Positions 1 to 13,303 are shown, counted from the first letter of the stretch. The stretch is 51,114 bases of DNA from Herminiimonas sp. (GCA_014376645.1 JACMRD010000088.1:1-51114), one strand, 5' to 3'. The notes: a model not told the origin generated them from the letters alone. Numbers and translations: made by a program.

Positions 1-1321
1 ACAGATCGCGATTTCGAAGACCGAGCCGGGTGATGAGAACAACCAGGACATTTCTTCTTTGGTCGGCAAGGTGGATATCCGCAAGCTCGAGGAATATTCG
101 CAGGACGATCCCGATGCCTACAGTTACTCGGGCGGTCTGTGTCTGGCCAATCAGGGCCTGATGGAATTCGTCGAGATGTTCAAGGCGCCGATCAAGGTGC
201 TGCATCCGCTGTTGACCGCGACCCAGGAAGGCAACTACAAGGGCACTGAAGGCTTCGGTGCGATACCTTTCGATGGCGTGATTCTTGCGCACTCCAACGA
301 GTCCGAATGGAAGACATTTCGTAACAATAAAAACAACGAGGCTTTCCTCGACCGTATCTATATTGTGAAGGTGCCGTACTGCTTGCGAGTGTCGGATGAA
401 ATCAAGATCTATGAAAAACTCTTGCGCAACTCATCCCTGTCACAGGCATCGTGCGCGCCGGGGACGATGAAGATGATGGCGCAATTTGCAATCCTGTCGC
501 GCTTGAAGGAGCCGGAGAATTCCAGCATCTTCAGCAAGATGCAGGTCTACGATGGCGAGAACCTGAAGGACACGGATCCGAAGGCCAAGTCGATGCACGA
601 GTACAGCGACTACGCCGGTGTCGATGAAGGCATGAATGGTCTGTCGACCCGCTTTGCGTTCAAGATCCTGTCGAAGGTGTTCAATTTCGATAATACTGAA
701 GTGGCGGCCAATCCGGTGCACCTGTTGTACGTGCTGGAACAGCAGATCGAGCGCGAGCAGTTTCCGCCTGAAACCGAGCAGAAATATTACGCGTACATCA
801 AGGAGTATCTGGCGCAACGGTATGTCGAGTTCATCGGCAAGGAAATCCAGACGGCGTATCTGGAAAGCTATTCCGAATACGGGCAGAACATTTTCGACCG
901 ATATGTCACGTTTGCCGATTTCTGGATTCAGGATCAGGAGTTCCGCGATCCGGACACCGGTGAAAGTTTCGATCGCAATGCATTGAACAACGAGCTGGAA
1001 AAGATCGAAAAACCGGCAGGCATTTCCAACCCCAAGGATTTCCGTAACGAGATCGTCAACTTTGTGTTGCGGGCCCGGGCGCACAACGCCGGCAAGAATC
1101 CTGCGTGGACCAGTTATGAAAAGCTGCGCACGGTCATCGAGAAAAAAATGTTCTCCAACACGGAAGAACTATTGCCGGTAATTTCGTTCAATGCGAAGGC
1201 CAGTGCCGACGACGCGCACAAGCATCAGGAGTTCGTGGCCCGCATGGTCGAAAAAGGCTATACCGCCAAGCAGGTGCGCTTGTTGTGCGAATGGTATTTG
1301 CGGGTACGTAAGTCGTCCTGA
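1..1321 (+). CDS. prkA: PrkA-family serine protein kinase, C-terminal 439 residues (5' end outside window)
   Basis: The reading frame is open from base 2 to the stop at 1321, so the gene starts upstream of the window. PrkA/YeaG proteins are about 640 residues; roughly the first 200, including the Walker A part of the AAA-like ATPase domain, are missing here. The visible part has the end of the AAA module (PFDGVILAHSNESEW, then RIYIVKVPYCLRVSDEIKIY), followed by the helical PrkA kinase C-terminal domain ending in LLCEWYLRVRKSS. The family is a stress- and starvation-linked Ser/Thr kinase, cytoplasmic. The next two genes are its usual partners (YeaH and SpoVR/YcgB), which makes the assignment firm. 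The in-frame TTG at 59 is not a credible start because homologous sequence continues upstream of it. Confidence 0.95.
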   Translation, partial: QIAISKTEPGDENNQDISSLVGKVDIRKLEEYSQDDPDAYSYSGGLCLANQGLMEFVEMFKAPIKVLHPLLTATQEGNYKGTEGFGAIPFDGVILAHSNESEWKTFRNNKNNEAFLDRIYIVKVPYCLRVSDEIKIYEKLLRNSSLSQASCAPGTMKMMAQFAILSRLKEPENSSIFSKMQVYDGENLKDTDPKAKSMHEYSDYAGVDEGMNGLSTRFAFKILSKVFNFDNTEVAANPVHLLYVLEQQIEREQFPPETEQKYYAYIKEYLAQRYVEFIGKEIQTAYLESYSEYGQNIFDRYVTFADFWIQDQEFRDPDTGESFDRNALNNELEKIEKPAGISNPKDFRNEIVNFVLRARAHNAGKNPAWTSYEKLRTVIEKKMFSNTEELLPVISFNAKASADDAHKHQEFVARMVEKGYTAKQVRLLCEWYLRVRKSS

Positions 1322-1418
1322 TCGCCTGACGGTGGTGTGCTGGAAATCGTCATGCACAGGGTTCAGGGAGAATGGACCGGCGCCGGGGGGAGCATCCGGC
1401 GTCCGTCCGAATACTGGC

Positions 1419-1424
1419 AGGAGG
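1419..1424 (+). promoter_or_regulatory. Ribosome binding site deciding the yeaH start
   Basis: AGGAGG lies four bases before a TTG at 1429. The ORF is open upstream to an ATG at 1372, but the family begins with (M)xx-IDRRL, which matches the TTG start and not the ATG. Confidence 0.6.
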
Positions 1425-1428
1425 CAAT

Positions 1429-2694
1429 TTGTCATATCTCATCGACCGGCGTCTGCAGGGCAAGAACAAATCCGCGATCAACCGTGAGCGCTTCTTGCAG
1501 CGCCACAAGGTCCAGATCAAGGATGCGGTCACGCGCGCGATCAAGGGACGCTCGATCACCGATATCGAAAGTGGCGAGAAAGTCTCGATTCCGGTCAAGG
1601 ACACGAACGAACCGAGCTTCGGACATGCCCAGGGCGGCGTGGTCGAGCGGGTCATGCCCGGCAACTCCGAGTACCTGAAGGGTGACCGAGTCCAGCGCCC
1701 CAAGGGCGGCGGCGGGTCGGGGCGCGGCAAGGCAGGTAACAACGATCAGACCAACGAAGACGATTTTGCCTTCGAGCTGACCCGCGAAGAATTCATGCAG
1801 TATTTCTTCGAGGATCTGGAACTGCCGAACATGATCAAGACGCAGCTGACCTCGACCAATGAGTACAAGAATCAGCGCGCCGGCTTCAATACCTCCGGCA
1901 CACCCTCGAACATCCATGTGCTGCGTTCGCTGCGCGGTGCGCTCGGCCGGCGCATTGCCGTGGGCGGCGGTTCGCGCCGGCGCCTGGCCGAGGCTGAGCA
2001 GGAACTCGCGGTGCTGTTGCGGCTGGCCGGCGAGGGCGATGCACGGGTGGTCAAGCTGAAGGCCGAGATCCATGCCCTGCATGTCAGGCTGCTGGCCATT
2101 CCCTTCATCGACCCGTTCGATCTGCGCTATTCGAATCGCATCAAGGTGCCGAAGCCGTCGAGCCAGGCCGTGATGTTCTGCATTCTGGATGTGTCCGGAT
2201 CGATGGACGAGAGCAAGAAGGAGACGGCCAAGCGCTTCTTCATCCTGCTGTACCTGTTCCTGACCCGGGCCTACGACAAAATCGAGGTCGTCTTCATCCG
2301 CCATCACACCTCGGCGGCCGAAGTCGATGAGGAAGAGTTCTTCCATTCCCGTGAATCGGGCGGCACGGTCGTGTCGTCGGCGCTGCATCTGCTGATGAAG
2401 ATCATGCGCGAGCGCTATCCGAGCAGCGACTGGAACAGTTATGTCGCCCAGGCTTCCGACGGCGACAACTGGGACAACGATTCGGTGATCTGCCGCCAGC
2501 TGATGATCAATAGCGTCATGGAGGCGGTGCAGTACTTTGCCTATGTCGAGGTCACCGACGGCGAACCGCAGAACCTGTGGCACGAGTACACCCAGGTGCT
2601 GGAGCATCATCCGCACTTCGCGATGCAGAAAATCGAGTCGCCGGCCGATATCTATCCGGTGTTCCGCGAGCTGTTCAAGAAGCAACCGAAGTAA
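1429..2694 (+). CDS. yeaH: YeaH/YhbH family protein (DUF444, von Willebrand A-like)
   Basis: A 421-residue protein, close to the about 427 residues of E. coli YeaH. It begins SYLIDRRLQGKNKSAINRERF, the conserved family N-terminus, which is why the TTG at 1429 is preferred over the ATG at 1372. A glycine-rich, acidic linker lies near residues 80-120. The C-terminal half carries a VWA-type metal-ion-dependent adhesion motif, FCILDVSGSMDES (DxSxS). It sits 107 bases after prkA and 40 before spoVR, in the conserved kinase triad. In enterobacteria yeaGH is induced by stress and nitrogen starvation; the biochemical role of YeaH is unsettled. Family assignment is certain; function beyond partnership with PrkA is inference. 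Confidence 0.93.
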   Translation: MSYLIDRRLQGKNKSAINRERFLQRHKVQIKDAVTRAIKGRSITDIESGEKVSIPVKDTNEPSFGHAQGGVVERVMPGNSEYLKGDRVQRPKGGGGSGRGKAGNNDQTNEDDFAFELTREEFMQYFFEDLELPNMIKTQLTSTNEYKNQRAGFNTSGTPSNIHVLRSLRGALGRRIAVGGGSRRRLAEAEQELAVLLRLAGEGDARVVKLKAEIHALHVRLLAIPFIDPFDLRYSNRIKVPKPSSQAVMFCILDVSGSMDESKKETAKRFFILLYLFLTRAYDKIEVVFIRHHTSAAEVDEEEFFHSRESGGTVVSSALHLLMKIMRERYPSSDWNSYVAQASDGDNWDNDSVICRQLMINSVMEAVQYFAYVEVTDGEPQNLWHEYTQVLEHHPHFAMQKIESPADIYPVFRELFKKQPK

Positions 2695-2734
2695 TCGTGG
2701 CCGCTCACAACGCAGCCCCAACGAGGTAGCCGAC

Positions 2735-4291
2735 ATGACAACCTATCTGCAAAGCGCCCTGCCGCTGTCCGAAGACAGCAGGGCCCGTCTGCCCGACCAG
2801 TCGGAGTGGACCTTCGAGCTGATCGAACAGGCGCATGCCGAGATCCGCCGCGTGGCCGAGCAGTTCGGCCTCGACACCTATCCCAACCAGCTCGAGATCA
2901 TCACCGCCGAGCAGATGATGGACGCCTATGCCTCGGTCGGCATGCCGGTGTCATACAACCACTGGTCGTTCGGCAAGCATTTCCTGTCGACCGAAAAAAG
3001 CTACAAGCGCGGTCAGATGGGGCTGGCCTACGAGATCGTGATCAACTCCAATCCCTGCATCGCCTACCTGATGGAAGAGAACAGCCTGACGATGCAGGCG
3101 CTGGTGATCGCGCATGCTGCCTACGGCCACAACTCGTTCTTCAAGGGGAATTACCTGTTCCGCACCTGGACTGATGCCGATGCGATCATCGACTACATGG
3201 TGTTCGCCAAAAACTACATCGCCGATTGCGAGCGCCGCCACGGGGTGGAAGCGATCGAACTGCTACTCGACTCCTGCCATGCGCTGCAGAGCTACGGCGT
3301 CGACCGCTACAAGCGGCCGGCAAAGCTGTCGCTGGCGGAGGAGCGCGCCCGCCAGGAAGAGCGCGAGACCTACCTGCAGTCGCAGGTCAACGACCTGTGG
3401 CGCACGGTGCCGCGGCGCGATGCGGCCGTCACCCTGAATACGACTGAGCGCTTCCCGGCCGAACCGCAGGAAAACCTGCTCTACTTCATCGAGAAATCAG
3501 CGCCGCTACTGGCGCCATGGCAGCGCGAGATCGTGCGCATTTCGCGCAAGATTTCACAGTACTTCTATCCGCAGCGGCAGACCCAGGTCATGAACGAGGG
3601 CTGGGCCACATTCTGGCATTACACCATCCTTAACCAGCTGTACGACGAGGGCGTGGTCGGCGATGGCTTCATGATGGAGTTCTTGCAAAGCCATACCAAC
3701 GTGGTCTACCAGCCGCCGGTCAACAGCAATCACTTCAGCGGCATCAACCCGTACGCGCTGGGCTTTGCGATGATGCGCGACATCCGCCGCATCTGTGAGG
3801 AACCGACTGCGGAAGACAAGGCCTGGTTTCCGGACATCGCCGGCAGCGATTGGCGCCAAACGCTCGATTTTGCGATGCGCAACTTCAAGGACGAGAGCTT
3901 CATCGCGCAGTATCTGTCGCCCAAGCTGATCCGGGACTTCCATTTTTTTTCGGTGCTGGACGACGACAAGAGTGACAAGCTGACCATTTCCGCCATCCAC
4001 GATGACAGCGGCTACCGCTACATCCGATCCCAGCTGGCCGAGCAATACAATCTCGGCAGCCGGGAGCCGAACATCCAGGTCTGGTCGGTCAATACCCACA
4101 GCGACCGCGCCCTGACCCTGCGCCACACGCAATTCCAGCGCCGTCCCCTGAGCCAGCAGACCGACGAGGTGCTCAAGCATATCGTGCGGCTGTGGGGCTT
4201 CGATGTGCATCTGGAAACGGTCAGTCCGACCGGCGCCGTGCTGACCACGCTGCATGGCAAGTCGGACATGCGCTCGCGTATTCACGGTTGA
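2735..4291 (+). CDS. ycgB: SpoVR family protein (YcgB-like)
   Basis: A 518-residue protein from an ATG with GAGG eight bases upstream; the ORF runs open further upstream (to 2537) but that part overlaps yeaH in another frame and does not resemble the family. Recognisable SpoVR landmarks are YPNQLEIITAEQMMDAYAS, the NHWSFGK segment, and the histidine-rich HAAYGHNSFFKGNYLF and NEGWATFWHYTILNQLYDEG segments, whose His/Glu pattern suggests metal binding although no catalysis is established for the family. Bacillus SpoVR is needed for normal spore cortex formation; in Proteobacteria SpoVR is found with PrkA and YeaH in non-sporulating hosts. It closes the three-gene cluster. Confidence 0.95.
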   Translation: MTTYLQSALPLSEDSRARLPDQSEWTFELIEQAHAEIRRVAEQFGLDTYPNQLEIITAEQMMDAYASVGMPVSYNHWSFGKHFLSTEKSYKRGQMGLAYEIVINSNPCIAYLMEENSLTMQALVIAHAAYGHNSFFKGNYLFRTWTDADAIIDYMVFAKNYIADCERRHGVEAIELLLDSCHALQSYGVDRYKRPAKLSLAEERARQEERETYLQSQVNDLWRTVPRRDAAVTLNTTERFPAEPQENLLYFIEKSAPLLAPWQREIVRISRKISQYFYPQRQTQVMNEGWATFWHYTILNQLYDEGVVGDGFMMEFLQSHTNVVYQPPVNSNHFSGINPYALGFAMMRDIRRICEEPTAEDKAWFPDIAGSDWRQTLDFAMRNFKDESFIAQYLSPKLIRDFHFFSVLDDDKSDKLTISAIHDDSGYRYIRSQLAEQYNLGSREPNIQVWSVNTHSDRALTLRHTQFQRRPLSQQTDEVLKHIVRLWGFDVHLETVSPTGAVLTTLHGKSDMRSRIHG

Positions 4292-4505
4292 ACCGCTGGG
4301 CCGCTGGCTGATCCCTTGACCCTGTAAAATTTTCTGGTCAGTGTAGGATTTGCCGGGCACGGTGGATGGTCCCTGATCTGCTGGACAACGGCCTGCCTTG
4401 CAGCCGGTGCCCGATTCAACCTGTCTGCTCCAGGCGTCCGGTTGCGAGTAAAATGGCGCCCGCGGCGGCTCGCGCCGCATCGACTTTCCACTGGATTTTT
4501 CCCGA

Positions 4506-6110
4506 ATGCTGCGACTGACTGACCTTCAACTGCCGCTCGACCATGCCGAGGCGGATCTGCCTGCGGCAATCCTGGATCGGTTGGGTATCGACACCGCCGC
4601 GCTGAAGGGTTTCACGATCTTCAAGCGCAGCTACGATGCGCGCAAGAAGAGTGCGATCGTGCTGATCTATTCGCTCGATGTCGAGGTTGCCGATGAAGCC
4701 GCCGTGCTCGAGCGCCTGCGCGGCAACCGCCAAGTGGGCATCACGCCGGACACCAGCTATCACTTCGTCGCCGAGGCGCCGCCGGGCCTGCAGAGCCGGC
4801 CAGTGGTCATCGGCACCGGCCCCTGCGGCCTCTTCGCCGGTCTGATCCTGGCGCAGATGGGGTTTCGTCCAATCATTCTCGAGCGTGGCAAATCCGTGCG
4901 CGAACGGACCAAGGATACGTTCGGCCTGTGGCGCAAGCGCGAGCTGCACCCGGAATCGAACGTGCAGTATGGTGAGGGCGGCGCCGGTACTTTTTCCGAC
5001 GGCAAGCTCTGGAGCCAGATCAAGGACCCGAAACATTACGGCCGCAAGGTGCTGATGGAATTCGTCAAGGCCAATGCGCCCGAGGAGATCCTCTATGTCA
5101 GCAAGCCGCACATCGGTACCTTCCGGCTGGTCCAGATGGTCGAGAAGATGCGCGCCTCGATCGAGGAACTCGGCGGCGAATTCCGCTTCGAGAGCAAGGT
5201 CGAGGATCTCGACATCGAGGAAGGTCGCATCCGCGGTGTGGTACTGGCCGGCGGCGAACACATCGCCAGTGATCACGTGGTGCTGGCCGTCGGCCACAGC
5301 GCGCGCGACACGTTCCAGATGCTCTACGATTGCGGCGTGTATCTCGAGGCAAAACCGTTTTCGCTGGGCTTTCGGATCGAACATCCACAGTCGCTGATCG
5401 ATGCCGCCCGCTTCGGACCAAATGCGGGCAACCCGATCCTGGGCGCCGCCGATTACAAGCTGGTGCACCACGCCACTAATGGCCGTTCGGTCTACAGCTT
5501 TTGCATGTGCCCGGGCGGCACGGTGGTGGCGGCGACCTCCGAGCCAGGGCGCGTGGTCACCAACGGCATGAGCCAGTATTCACGCAACGAGCGCAATGCC
5601 AACAGCGGCATCGTGGTCGGCATCACGCCGGCCGACTATCCGGGCCATCCGCTGGCCGGCATCGATTTCCAGCGCAAATGGGAGTCGCGCGCCTTCGAAC
5701 TTGGCGGCGGCAATTACAACGCGCCGGGCCAGCTGGTGGGTGACTTCATCGCCGACCGGCCATCCACGGCGCTGGGCGCCGTCACGCCTTCCTATACCCC
5801 CGGCGTGACGCTGGGCGACCTCAACACGGCGCTGCCTGGCTACGTGATCGCGGCGATTCGCGAAGCGCTGCCAGCCTTCGACAAGCAGATTCGCGGTTTT
5901 TCCATGAACGATGCGGTACTGACGGGTGTGGAAACGCGCACCTCGGCGCCGATCCGGATCACCCGCAACGAGGGCTGCGAGAGCCTCAACACACGCGGCC
6001 TGTTTCCGGCCGGTGAAGGTGCAGGTTATGCCGGCGGCATCCTGTCGGCGGCGGTCGATGGCATCAAGGTGGCGGAAGCCGTCGCGCTGAGCATGCTTGC
6101 ATCGCTTTGA
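4506..6110 (+). CDS. FAD-dependent dehydrogenase of the COG2509 type
   Basis: A 534-residue flavoprotein. A small N-terminal alpha/beta domain (about residues 1-95, FKRSYDARKKSAIVLIYSLD) precedes the dinucleotide fold PVVIGTGPCGLFAGLILAQ (GxGxxG) and ILERG, then the segment GEGGAGTFSDGKLWSQIKD that is characteristic of this family. The C-terminus has the second FAD contact AGEGAGYAGGILSAAVDG. The family is widespread, cytoplasmic, and annotated only as uncharacterised FAD-dependent dehydrogenase; the substrate is not known to me. It is preceded by a 214-base gap holding a TAAAAT possible -10 near 4449 but no convincing -35. Its stop codon lies inside a perfect palindrome shared with convergent corA. 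Confidence 0.85.
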   Translation: MLRLTDLQLPLDHAEADLPAAILDRLGIDTAALKGFTIFKRSYDARKKSAIVLIYSLDVEVADEAAVLERLRGNRQVGITPDTSYHFVAEAPPGLQSRPVVIGTGPCGLFAGLILAQMGFRPIILERGKSVRERTKDTFGLWRKRELHPESNVQYGEGGAGTFSDGKLWSQIKDPKHYGRKVLMEFVKANAPEEILYVSKPHIGTFRLVQMVEKMRASIEELGGEFRFESKVEDLDIEEGRIRGVVLAGGEHIASDHVVLAVGHSARDTFQMLYDCGVYLEAKPFSLGFRIEHPQSLIDAARFGPNAGNPILGAADYKLVHHATNGRSVYSFCMCPGGTVVAATSEPGRVVTNGMSQYSRNERNANSGIVVGITPADYPGHPLAGIDFQRKWESRAFELGGGNYNAPGQLVGDFIADRPSTALGAVTPSYTPGVTLGDLNTALPGYVIAAIREALPAFDKQIRGFSMNDAVLTGVETRTSAPIRITRNEGCESLNTRGLFPAGEGAGYAGGILSAAVDGIKVAEAVALSMLASL

Positions 6111-6127
6111 GCCGGCCGGCTCAAAGC
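6104..6127. terminator. Perfect 24-bp palindrome spanning both convergent stop codons
   Basis: The top strand reads GCTTTGAGCCGG followed by its exact reverse complement. It contains the TGA of the upstream flavoprotein (6108-6110) and, on the other strand, the TGA of corA (6121-6123). A transcript from either side could form a stem of ten base pairs with a GGCC loop. No T-run follows on either strand, so a bidirectional terminator is plausible but unproven. Confidence 0.45.
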
Positions 6128-7086
6128 CACCCGGATTTTCGGAACCGGTAATACAGGTAGCTGCAAACGCAGACCATGATGCCGATCGCGGCCGGGTAGC
6201 CGTACTCCCATTGCAGCTCCGGCATGCTCTTGAAGTTCATCCCCCAGATGCCGGCGAAGGCGGTTGCGACCGCGAAGATGGCGGCCCACGCGGCCAGGCG
6301 CTTGTTCACTTCGCTCTCGTCGATGGCCACCATCGACAGGTTGACCTGAATCGCAGTGCTGATGGTGTCGCGAATCGTATCGATCGAGGTATTGATGCGA
6401 TACAGATGATCGTAGACGTCGCGGAAGTATTCCTGGGTATTGCTGCAGATCGCAGGCACGCGACCGCCGTACAGCTTGCCGGTCGCTTCCATCAGGGGGG
6501 CCACGGCATGCTTGAGGATCAGGACCTTGCGCTTGAGTGCATACAGGCGCTGGATGTTGGCTCGCTCGGTGCCTTTGTCGAAGATCTTTTCCTCGATCGT
6601 TTCCAGTTCCTGCTCGAGCGCATCGGCGACCGGGAAATAACGGTCGACCACCGCGTCCATCAGTGCATACAGGACAAACGCCGGACCCTGGCGCAGCAAC
6701 TCGGGTTCGCGTTCGCAGCGTGCCCGCACGCCGAGGAAACCCTGCTCGCTGCGATTGCGGACCGACAGCACATAGTTGGTACCGACAAAGACGTCGAGCT
6801 CACCGACATTGAGTTCGCCGTCGACCAGTTCCACCGTGTGCACCACGGCAAACAGCGAATCGCCGTATTCCTCAATTTTTGGTCGCTGGTGCCCGCTCGA
6901 GGCGTCTTCGACGGCCAGTTCGTGCAGGCCGAACTCTTCGCCCATCTGTTCAAGCTCGTGCGGCTCGCCGTCCTTGAGCGCGACCCAGACAAAGCAGTCC
7001 GGGCGCTGGATATACTCGCTGATGTCCTCGACCGAAACGTCGGCCAGCTTGGTGCCATTCTCATACGCAACGCAATTGATCAGCAT
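6121..7086 (-). CDS. corA: CorA-type magnesium/cobalt channel
   Basis: A 321-residue protein with the CorA plan: a soluble alpha/beta N-terminal domain, a long helix bundle (about residues 145-250), and two C-terminal membrane helices. The signature GMN at residues 282-284 (IWGMNFKSMPELQWEYGYP) sits at the end of the first membrane helix, and the acidic loop after it is typical. The protein ends in the basic cluster YYRFRKSGWL expected on the cytoplasmic side. It would be a homopentameric inner-membrane Mg2+ channel gated by cytoplasmic Mg2+. A GGAGGA ribosome site precedes the ATG. The gene stands alone between convergent and divergent neighbours, so it is probably monocistronic. Confidence 0.93.
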   Translation of the reverse strand: MLINCVAYENGTKLADVSVEDISEYIQRPDCFVWVALKDGEPHELEQMGEEFGLHELAVEDASSGHQRPKIEEYGDSLFAVVHTVELVDGELNVGELDVFVGTNYVLSVRNRSEQGFLGVRARCEREPELLRQGPAFVLYALMDAVVDRYFPVADALEQELETIEEKIFDKGTERANIQRLYALKRKVLILKHAVAPLMEATGKLYGGRVPAICSNTQEYFRDVYDHLYRINTSIDTIRDTISTAIQVNLSMVAIDESEVNKRLAAWAAIFAVATAFAGIWGMNFKSMPELQWEYGYPAAIGIMVCVCSYLYYRFRKSGWL

Positions 7087-7237
7087 GCGCCGGTCCTCCG
7101 GTTGAAGTTGGGTGCCTCTTGGCAGCGGGACTGAGTGTACACGCGAGCAAGGTTCGCAACCAGAGGCCGGGTCGTTACGCAGTGAGGAACCGTGCTAAGG
7201 TCAATGCTGGCTCTCTCCTCCATGGCGTACCCCCAAC

Positions 7238-8017
7238 ATGTGTCAATTGCTCGGCATGAACTGCAATGTGCCCACCGATATCGTTTTCAGCTTTACCGGC
7301 TTTGCCACCCGCGGCGGCGGCACCGATATTCATAACGACGGCTGGGGCATCGCGTTTTTCGAGGGCGCTGGCGTGCGCCATTTTGTCGACCACGAAGCCG
7401 CCGTCGCCTCGCCAATCGCGCAATTGATCAAGCGGGTGCCGATCAAGTCGACCAACGTGATCGCACACATCCGCAAGGCCACGCAGGGCCACATCGCGCT
7501 GGAGAATTGTCATCCCTTCGTGCGGGAACTCTGGGGTCGCTACTGGGTGTTCGCGCACAATGGCGACCTGAAGGAGTTCGCGCCACTACTCGATGGCCCG
7601 TATCGGCCGGTGGGCAACACCGACAGCGAGCGCGCGTTCTGTTTCATCCTGCAGCAGCTACGCCGCCAGTTCGGGGACGTGATGCCGTCATGCGCGGCGC
7701 TGACGGGTGCCTTGCGCGCGCTGGTCGACCAGATCGCGGCGCATGGCACGTTCAACATGATGCTCTCGGGCGGTACCGCACTGTACGCGCATTGCTCGAC
7801 CAATCTGCATTACCTGGTGCGGCAGTATCCGTTTGCCAAGGCTCTGCTGTCGGACGACGACCTGAGCGTCGATTTCTCGCAAGTCACGACCCCGAATGAT
7901 CGCGTGGCCATCATCGTCACCGAGCCGCTGACCACCAATGAACGCTGGACTCGCTTCGACGCCGGCGATCTCATGCTGTTCGTCGACGGCTTGCCGGTCG
8001 ACCTGGCAACGCTATAG
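7238..8017 (+). CDS. Class II glutamine amidotransferase (YafJ-like)
   Basis: A 259-residue protein starting MCQLLGMN; Cys2 becomes the N-terminal nucleophile after Met removal, as in Ntn-hydrolase glutaminases. Further family marks are GGGTDIHNDGWGIAFF, the KSTNVIAHIRKATQG segment and HPFVRELWGRYWVFAHNGDL, which form the glutamine pocket and the conserved HNG. It lacks any synthase domain, so it belongs to the stand-alone YafJ/EgtC-like group; the acceptor of the released ammonia is unknown. No ergothioneine genes are nearby. No good ribosome site is visible before the ATG. Its stop TAG abuts the stop of clsB, forming CTATAG at 8012-8017. Confidence 0.9.
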   Translation: MCQLLGMNCNVPTDIVFSFTGFATRGGGTDIHNDGWGIAFFEGAGVRHFVDHEAAVASPIAQLIKRVPIKSTNVIAHIRKATQGHIALENCHPFVRELWGRYWVFAHNGDLKEFAPLLDGPYRPVGNTDSERAFCFILQQLRRQFGDVMPSCAALTGALRALVDQIAAHGTFNMMLSGGTALYAHCSTNLHYLVRQYPFAKALLSDDDLSVDFSQVTTPNDRVAIIVTEPLTTNERWTRFDAGDLMLFVDGLPVDLATL

Positions 8018-9316
8018 CAGCGGTCCGAGATGGGACGCCACACGTTCCCACAGTTTTTCCTGCCACGGTCGCGCATTCCACTTTGCAAAGGTAATGCGTT
8101 GCGACTTCGCGATGTCTTCGTCGAAGATCGCGGTCTGGCGCTGCGCAAACTCGGCGTCGTACACGTTGACGTTGGCTTCGTCGTTCAGGCGCATCGAGCG
8201 GTCGTCGAAATTGGTCGAGCCGACCGAGGTCATCAAGCCATCGACGATCATCACCTTGCAGTGATACATGGTGGGCTGGTACTCATACAGTTCCGCGCCC
8301 GCCTGGAGCAGCTCTCCCCACATTCCGCGCGAGGAACTGCGCACCGTGTCGGCATCGGTGTGCGGGCCCGGCATGATGATCTTCAGCTTGACGCCGCGCT
8401 TCATGGCGTCGATCAGCGTTTCGCGGGTACGTTCGTCCGGTACGAAATAGGCGCTTGAAATGTAGATCGATTTCTGCGCCGCCGTGAAGGCCAGCATGTA
8501 CATCAGGTGCATGCTCTCGTTGCCGCCGGAAGGAGAACTGCTGAAGGTCTGGGCCGCCAGGTTACCGGCCGGCGCCAGGGCCGGAAAATAGATCGGGCCG
8601 TGCAGCACGCGACCGGTAGTCTTGATCCAGTTATCCATGAACACGGCCTGCATCTGCGCCACCACCGGGCCCTCGATGCGGAAATGCGAGTCGCGCCAGT
8701 GATCGGGATCCTGCGCCCGGCCGGTCCAGATCGCCGCGATACCGACGCCGCCGGTGAAACCGATGTTGCCGTCGACGATCATCAGCTTGCGATGCGTGCG
8801 GTTGTTCAGGCGGCCCAGCGTGTACCAGCGCAGAGGATGATATTTTTCGAATTCTACGCCTGCATCCTTCATCTTCGTGATTGGCTCGGCATCGAGCTTG
8901 CTGCTGCCGACCCAGTCGATCAGGACATGGACCTTGACGCCGGCACGGGCGCGTTCGGCCAGCGCATCGGCCATGTCGAGGCCGATCTGCTCCGACCAAT
9001 AAATGTACGTTTCGAGGTTGATGCTGTGGCGCGCCTCCCGGATGGCCTTGAGCATGGATGGAAAGATCTGATCGCCATTCAACAGTGTTTCGATCTTGTT
9101 GCCACCGACTATGTTTGGTCCGAGCATGACGCCCATCGAGCGCTGGAACTGCATGTCGGCCACGGGGTAGAGGCGCGGAATGTCCTGCACCACCCGCTTT
9201 TCGCCGGTCGAGAAATTTGCCACCAGCAAGACGGCGAACAGGGTTGCCCCGACGCTGGCCACGATCACGATCAGCTTGCCGAATTTGCTGCGGGGGGTGC
9301 GGAGCTGCAGGGGCAT
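8012..9316 (-). CDS. clsB: Cardiolipin synthase B / phospholipase D family
   Basis: A 434-residue protein with one N-terminal membrane anchor (KLIVIVASVGATLFAVLLVA) and two phospholipase D HKD motifs: HRKLMIVDGNIGFTGG starting at His175 and HCKVMIVDGLMTSVGSTNFD starting at His352. This paired architecture is that of bacterial cardiolipin synthases, which join two phosphatidylglycerols or transfer phosphatidyl groups at the inner membrane. The single N-terminal anchor is closer to the ClsB/ClsC and YwiE-type proteins than to ClsA with its two helices; the choice of clsB is inference. It lies 192 bases downstream of metH on the same strand, separated by a strong hairpin, so it is likely transcribed on its own. 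Confidence 0.88.
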   Translation of the reverse strand: MPLQLRTPRSKFGKLIVIVASVGATLFAVLLVANFSTGEKRVVQDIPRLYPVADMQFQRSMGVMLGPNIVGGNKIETLLNGDQIFPSMLKAIREARHSINLETYIYWSEQIGLDMADALAERARAGVKVHVLIDWVGSSKLDAEPITKMKDAGVEFEKYHPLRWYTLGRLNNRTHRKLMIVDGNIGFTGGVGIAAIWTGRAQDPDHWRDSHFRIEGPVVAQMQAVFMDNWIKTTGRVLHGPIYFPALAPAGNLAAQTFSSSPSGGNESMHLMYMLAFTAAQKSIYISSAYFVPDERTRETLIDAMKRGVKLKIIMPGPHTDADTVRSSSRGMWGELLQAGAELYEYQPTMYHCKVMIVDGLMTSVGSTNFDDRSMRLNDEANVNVYDAEFAQRQTAIFDEDIAKSQRITFAKWNARPWQEKLWERVASHLGPLL

Positions 9317-9463
9317 GGATGCTATCTGGAAAGCAGATCAATCGTTTCGGCACAGGACGCATGTGCAGCCTCGTAGACTCTCGCCGCAGCACGGTTGCTG
9401 CGACAGAAAATTACGCAGGGCAAGAATAGCAGAGCGATAACTTGCGGCGCTGAATTAAACGCG

Positions 9464-9491
9464 CGGCAATGCGAACTGGATCGCATTGCCG
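9464..9491 (-). terminator. Probable terminator of metH
   Basis: Eleven-base perfect stem CGGCAATGCGA / TCGCATTGCCG with a six-base loop, starting 18 bases past the metH stop. On the minus strand it is followed by CGCGTTTAATT, a weak T-tract, so intrinsic termination is likely but not ideal. Confidence 0.6.
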
Positions 9492-9508
9492 TGGGACGGA
9501 AGCGCCGA

Positions 9509-13303
<3,795 letters not shown>

